The position numbers were made by a program, and so were the translations under genes. A model generated the notes under the pieces. That model was not told where the DNA came from. It was given only the letters and a program-made list of their open reading frames with translations, and made no database searches. A stretch of DNA of 7,908 nucleotides from Candidatus Bathyarchaeota archaeon (GTDB lineage Archaea > Thermoproteota > Bathyarchaeia > TCS64), in the NCBI GenBank assembly GCA_030601645.1, contig JAUWBQ010000076.1:1-7908 (forward strand), read 5' to 3'. Positions 5,737-7,908 of the stretch are shown piece after piece (the first letter of the stretch is position 1; each line of letters opens with the position of its first letter).

Positions 5737-6186
5737 ATGAAATTAACGATAGAACTTGTCCCTTCCTCGTCATGGTGGAATAACCTGCGGAAACTACTGC
5801 CAAGAACTCAATGGGATATCATTAGGAAGAGAGCTTATGCTACATCTGGTCATCGTTGTGCAATATGTAATGCTCAATCGAGGTTAAATTGCCATGAGAT
5901 CTGGCATTATGACGATGATAATCATATTCAGAAGTTAGAAGGCTTTATCGCATTATGCGATTTGTGCCATCATGTAAAACATATCGGACTGGCAGGAATA
6001 CTAGCGAAACAGGGAAGGTTGGACTACGAGAAAGTTATCGAACATTTCATGAAAGTGAATAATTGCAGTCGCGAGGATTTCTTGGAGCATCGGAGACAAG
6101 CCTTTGAGATTTGGTCTTCTCGTTCAAGACATCCATGGAACATCGACTTAGGTGAATACGAATATCTTCGAGATCTAGTCAAGTAA
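5737..6186 (+). CDS. HNH-type zinc-finger endonuclease-like protein
   Basis: A 149-residue protein of a widespread small HNH-like family. I chose ATG 5737 because homologues I recall begin with 'MKLTIELVP' and because of the TATA spacing; in-frame starts at 5689 and 5728 exist. A structural zinc knuckle is formed by CAIC (41-44) and CDLC (74-77). Between them lies the CHEIW segment with His53, and after them HHVKH (78-82) supplies the trailing histidines. This is the beta-beta-alpha metal arrangement of HNH nucleases, followed by a helical C-terminal half with the 'SRSRHPWNIDLGEY' segment characteristic of this family. Biochemical function is not established to my knowledge; nuclease activity is inferred from the fold. 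It is divergent from the exonuclease-like gene. Base composition changes to GC-rich directly after the stop, marking the right edge of the AT-rich island. Confidence 0.85.
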   Translation: MKLTIELVPSSSWWNNLRKLLPRTQWDIIRKRAYATSGHRCAICNAQSRLNCHEIWHYDDDNHIQKLEGFIALCDLCHHVKHIGLAGILAKQGRLDYEKVIEHFMKVNNCSREDFLEHRRQAFEIWSSRSRHPWNIDLGEYEYLRDLVK

Positions 6187-6401
6187 TCAACATACACACA
6201 GACATCACCACCACGAAACAGGAGATCCGGACAGACCTCTCCCACCTCCACTACAAATACGACCACCCCCACCACAAAACAGCCTTCCGCGAGGTCATCA
6301 AAGAGATCTCCCAACTAATCACCGAAAACAGGTGGCCCACAGCCTACAAACGCATCTACCGCACCAACAACAAGACCACACCCCTCCAGCGAACGCCATG
6401 A
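6186..6401 (+). pseudogene. GC-rich coding remnant of unknown family, no start codon
   Basis: The frame ending at TGA 6399-6401 encodes about 71 residues that look like real protein (for example 'KTAFREVIKEISQLI' and 'PTAYKRIY') with C-ending codons like those of glyS. No ATG, GTG or TTG lies in it, and the frame is closed by a TGA at 6153-6155 inside the HNH gene. It therefore reads as the C-terminal stub of a host gene whose front was lost when the AT-rich island arrived or through later deletion. I do not recognise the family. It could instead be chance openness in C-rich DNA. Confidence 0.45.
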
Positions 6402-6404
6402 GAA

Positions 6405-6417
6405 CGCATCCGATGCG
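6405..6417. repeat. Inverted repeat CGCAT-CCG-ATGCG
   Basis: A perfect 5-base-pair stem with a 3-base loop in the 23 bases between two convergent gene remnants. It could have served as a terminator-like element for either. No T-run follows on the + strand. Confidence 0.35.
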
Positions 6418-6424
6418 CGTGCTA

Positions 6425-6692
6425 TCACTCTAACCCAATCTTCCTCCGATTCTCAAGCGTGTCCTCGTACACCCTCCACTCCGAGACCAGCCCGTCCCTT
6501 ACCCTCGCGCTCCACAGCGCCGGCCCGTCCAGCGGCTCATAGGAACATGTCGAATACACCGCGATGGCCACGAAGTCCCCCTCCGCCTGCACCCTGGTGA
6601 ACACGTTCCTGTAGTCCGGATAGCTAGAAAAGAAGCTCCCGGATCGCCCCCACGATCACATCCAATGCAACCCCAGCCCAATTGGGATAAGG
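6425..6692 (-). pseudogene. Broken SnoaL/NTF2-like protein remnant
   Basis: On the minus strand the frame ending at TGA 6425-6427 encodes the C-terminal half of a SnoaL-like (NTF2-fold) protein: 'SYPDYRNVF', 'VQAEGDFVAI', 'VRDGLVSEWRVYEDTL'. These match the usual PD-x-R, 'V.AEGD.VA' and 'vrdGkI.e.w.v.D.l' pattern of that family. The preceding part, 'VALDVIVGAIRELL', is in a different frame that stops at 6624-6626. Dropping one base in the T4 run at about 6626-6629 joins the two. Further upstream that frame hits TAA at 6693-6695, so the N-terminal 40 or so residues of a normal domain are missing. NTF2-like proteins are small barrels used as enzymes or binding pockets. With a frameshift and a missing start, this copy is most likely dead. 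An assembly error could explain the frameshift but not the missing front. Confidence 0.55.
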
Positions 6693-6704
6693 TTAAACTA
6701 ACAG

Positions 6705-6726
6705 AAAAAAGTCTCGTCCCCGACGA
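6705..6726 (-). terminator. Hairpin plus T6 terminator after the DUF35 gene
   Basis: On the minus strand TCGTC-GGG-GACGA forms a perfect 5-base-pair stem (6714-6726), followed after GAC by six T (6705-6710). It begins 15 bases past the DUF35 stop. The T-run alone would suffice for archaeal termination; the stem makes it look like a classical intrinsic terminator. Confidence 0.6.
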
Positions 6727-6741
6727 TCGGAGACAGAGCGA

Positions 6742-7137
6742 CTAATCGATGACGGGGCGGAACTTGTAGCCGTACGCTATGATCCCAGAGCTCCCGTCCT
6801 CCTTGACCCGGCGGAACGCGACCTCCACCCTCATCCCCGCCTCCACCTCGTCAGGCTCCACGTCCACCACCTGGGACAGCACCCGGGCACCATCATCCAG
6901 CTCCACCAGAGCCACGACGAACGGAGAGTACTTCTCGTAACCCTCCGGAGGATTCCTCACCACAGTCCAGGTCACAACACTCCCCGTCCCCCTCAGCCCC
7001 ACCTCCTCCAGATCCACAGATCCACACCCGGGACAGACAGCAACCCTCGGGAACAGCACCTTCCCGCACCCGGCGCACATCTCCCCCACGAGCCTGTAAC
7101 GATACTTAGTCTCCCGCCAGTACCTGGGAACGCTCAC
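6742..7137 (-). CDS. DUF35 zinc-ribbon/OB-fold protein, thiolase partner
   Basis: A 131-residue acyl-CoA-binding OB-fold protein of the DUF35 family. The N-terminal helix 'YRYRLVGEMC' leads into a rubredoxin-like zinc ribbon with Cys21, Cys24, Cys35 and Cys38. From about residue 50 the OB-fold follows, with the typical 'GTGSVVTWTVV', 'PEGYEKYSPFVVALVEL' and 'GMRVEVAFRRV' segments. In archaea such proteins bridge acetoacetyl-CoA thiolase and HMG-CoA synthase and help channel the CoA intermediate in the mevalonate pathway; in the bacterial PhlACB complex a DUF35 subunit also scaffolds a thiolase-like acyltransferase. Here the GTG start lies one base after the thiolase stop, so the two are cotranscribed and probably form a complex. 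Followed by a hairpin/T6 terminator, it is the last gene of the operon. Family very secure, exact pathway not. Confidence 0.92.
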   Translation of the reverse strand: MSVPRYWRETKYRYRLVGEMCAGCGKVLFPRVAVCPGCGSVDLEEVGLRGTGSVVTWTVVRNPPEGYEKYSPFVVALVELDDGARVLSQVVDVEPDEVEAGMRVEVAFRRVKEDGSSGIIAYGYKFRPVID

Positions 7138-7138
7138 A

Positions 7139-7908
7139 TCAGACCCTCCTCAATATGTTCACCGCACACGTCGAACCCAAACCCCCCAGGCTCTGGGCCA
7201 ACCCCAGCCGGGCCTCCTCCACCTGGCAGGGACCAGCCCGGTCCGAGAGCTGCAGTGCCACCTCCCCCACCTGGTAGAGCCCCGTAGCCCCCAGGGGGTT
7301 CCCCCGGGCCTTCAGCCCGCCGAATGTGTTCGTGGGGATATCACCGCCCCGCATCGTGTACCCATCCGCGACGTAGGCCGCCCCCTTCCCCTTCTCTGCG
7401 AAGCCCAGATCCTCCAGGGAGACGACCCCCGTGATTGTGGTCTCGTCGTGGACCTCGACCAAGTCGATCTCCGATGGAGAGACGCCAGCCATCTTGTAAG
7501 CCCTCTCGGCTGCAATCTTGACTGCGTCGAACGTCAGGATGTCCGGCCTCCCGGCCAGATAATACGGACCGGTCGCAACCGCCGAACCCACCACCTCCAC
7601 ACCGCCGTCCATGACGTCGGCGGGCCCGAGCACCAGGGCCGCAGCCCCGTCCCCCACCCCCGCGCACTCCAGCATGTGGATGGGATCCGCCTCCATCGGC
7701 GAGGAGACGATCCTGTCGATGCTCACCTTGAAGGGATACTGGGCGTGGGGGCTCCCCACGGCATGCTCGTGGCCCCGCACAGCGAACATCGCGATGTCCT
7801 CCGCGGATGCCCCGTACACGTCCATGTAATGCCTGTGGATCAGCGCGTTCAGCCCCACCTTCGTCACGCCGGTGTAGGCCGTGTACTCCTGGTCCTCCTC
7901 CATGGCCA
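7139..7908 (-). CDS. Thiolase-superfamily protein (SCP-X/acetoacetyl-CoA thiolase-like), N-terminus outside window
   Basis: The C-terminal part of a thiolase-fold enzyme. The frame stays open to the window edge; the Met at 7901-7903 is internal, since the N-terminal half with the nucleophilic Cys must lie to the right. Visible: the middle segment ending 'GDGAAALVL', the 'IDLVEVHDE' motif, 'GGLKARGNPLGATG', and the C-terminal 'GGLGSTCAVNIL'. It resembles archaeal SCP-X-type thiolases that make acetoacetyl-CoA with a DUF35 partner, and the partner gene follows after one base. Two motifs deviate: the His of the canonical GHP motif is Asn (codon AAC at 7298-7300), and the common HDCF/HDAF motif reads HDET (7439-7450). 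Such changes recall non-thiolase acyltransferases of this superfamily, so acetoacetyl-CoA formation should not be assumed. Fold sure, reaction uncertain. Confidence 0.88.
   Translation of the reverse strand, partial: AMEEDQEYTAYTGVTKVGLNALIHRHYMDVYGASAEDIAMFAVRGHEHAVGSPHAQYPFKVSIDRIVSSPMEADPIHMLECAGVGDGAAALVLGPADVMDGGVEVVGSAVATGPYYLAGRPDILTFDAVKIAAERAYKMAGVSPSEIDLVEVHDETTITGVVSLEDLGFAEKGKGAAYVADGYTMRGGDIPTNTFGGLKARGNPLGATGLYQVGEVALQLSDRAGPCQVEEARLGLAQSLGGLGSTCAVNILRRV

Noticed and set aside
6024..6314. Minus-strand open frame of 96 codons opposite the HNH gene end
   Set aside because: It runs antisense across the conserved HNH C-terminus and across the composition boundary, with no recognisable features.
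4064..6416. Shared heptamer CCGATGC on both sides of the island as attachment repeats
   Set aside because: Seven bases is too short to exceed chance, and the right copy lies more than 200 bases beyond the composition boundary.
6499..6681. Minus-strand open frame of 60 codons starting with ATG
   Set aside because: It is out of frame with the SnoaL-like coding signal covering the same bases, and its product looks like shifted translation.
1..7908. tRNA genes, rRNA or a CRISPR array
   Set aside because: I found no T-arm/acceptor pairing, no rRNA-like sequence and no regularly spaced direct repeats in the window.

Overview
The window looks like archaeal chromosome, probably from an uncultivated, GC-rich thermoproteotal lineage (Bathyarchaeia-like would fit; this is inference). 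The reasons are an archaeal/eukaryal-type glycyl-tRNA synthetase, a thiolase next to a DUF35 zinc-ribbon/OB-fold protein, a stand-alone CinA-type molybdopterin-binding-fold protein, a UxaA hydrolase split into a SAF gene and a large gene, and TATA-like boxes about 27 nt upstream of nearly leaderless starts.

Layout. (1) 1-1450: end of a SAF-domain small subunit and the UxaA-family large subunit of a sugar-acid or sulfolactate-type lyase, with an apparent one-base frameshift at the start of the large gene and a T-rich terminator after it. (2) 1451-2307: palindromic promoter and the CinA N-domain-like gene. (3) 2314-3825: glyS on the minus strand, convergent with the previous gene. (4) 3826-4150: gene-poor stretch with the glyS promoter, three inverted repeats, a doubtful hydrophobic mini-ORF and a C-tract at the composition boundary. 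(5) About 4095-6186: AT-rich island with three genes, namely a double zinc-ribbon/GNAT fusion, a stand-alone DEDD exonuclease-like protein, and a divergently transcribed HNH protein. (6) 6187-6741: GC-rich again, holding two gene remnants and a terminator. (7) 6742-7908: DUF35 protein and the C-terminal part of a thiolase-fold enzyme, a tight minus-strand operon that continues past the right edge.

Two window-scale patterns stand out. The island is far more AT-rich than its flanks (one 60-base line counts 28% GC against 67% in the left flank), which suggests transfer. The strand asymmetry also reverses across it: on the left the + strand is G-rich even through the minus-strand glyS gene, and on the right it is C-rich even through a plus-strand remnant. 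That is the pattern of a replication-termination zone, an inversion or a join between segments.

The conserved genes are ordinary metabolism and translation. The less ordinary items are the island's nuclease and zinc-ribbon cargo, the decayed genes at its right edge, and a thiolase in which two canonical catalytic motifs are altered. I did not find a clear new multi-gene system. The island is the best candidate for unrecognised biology.
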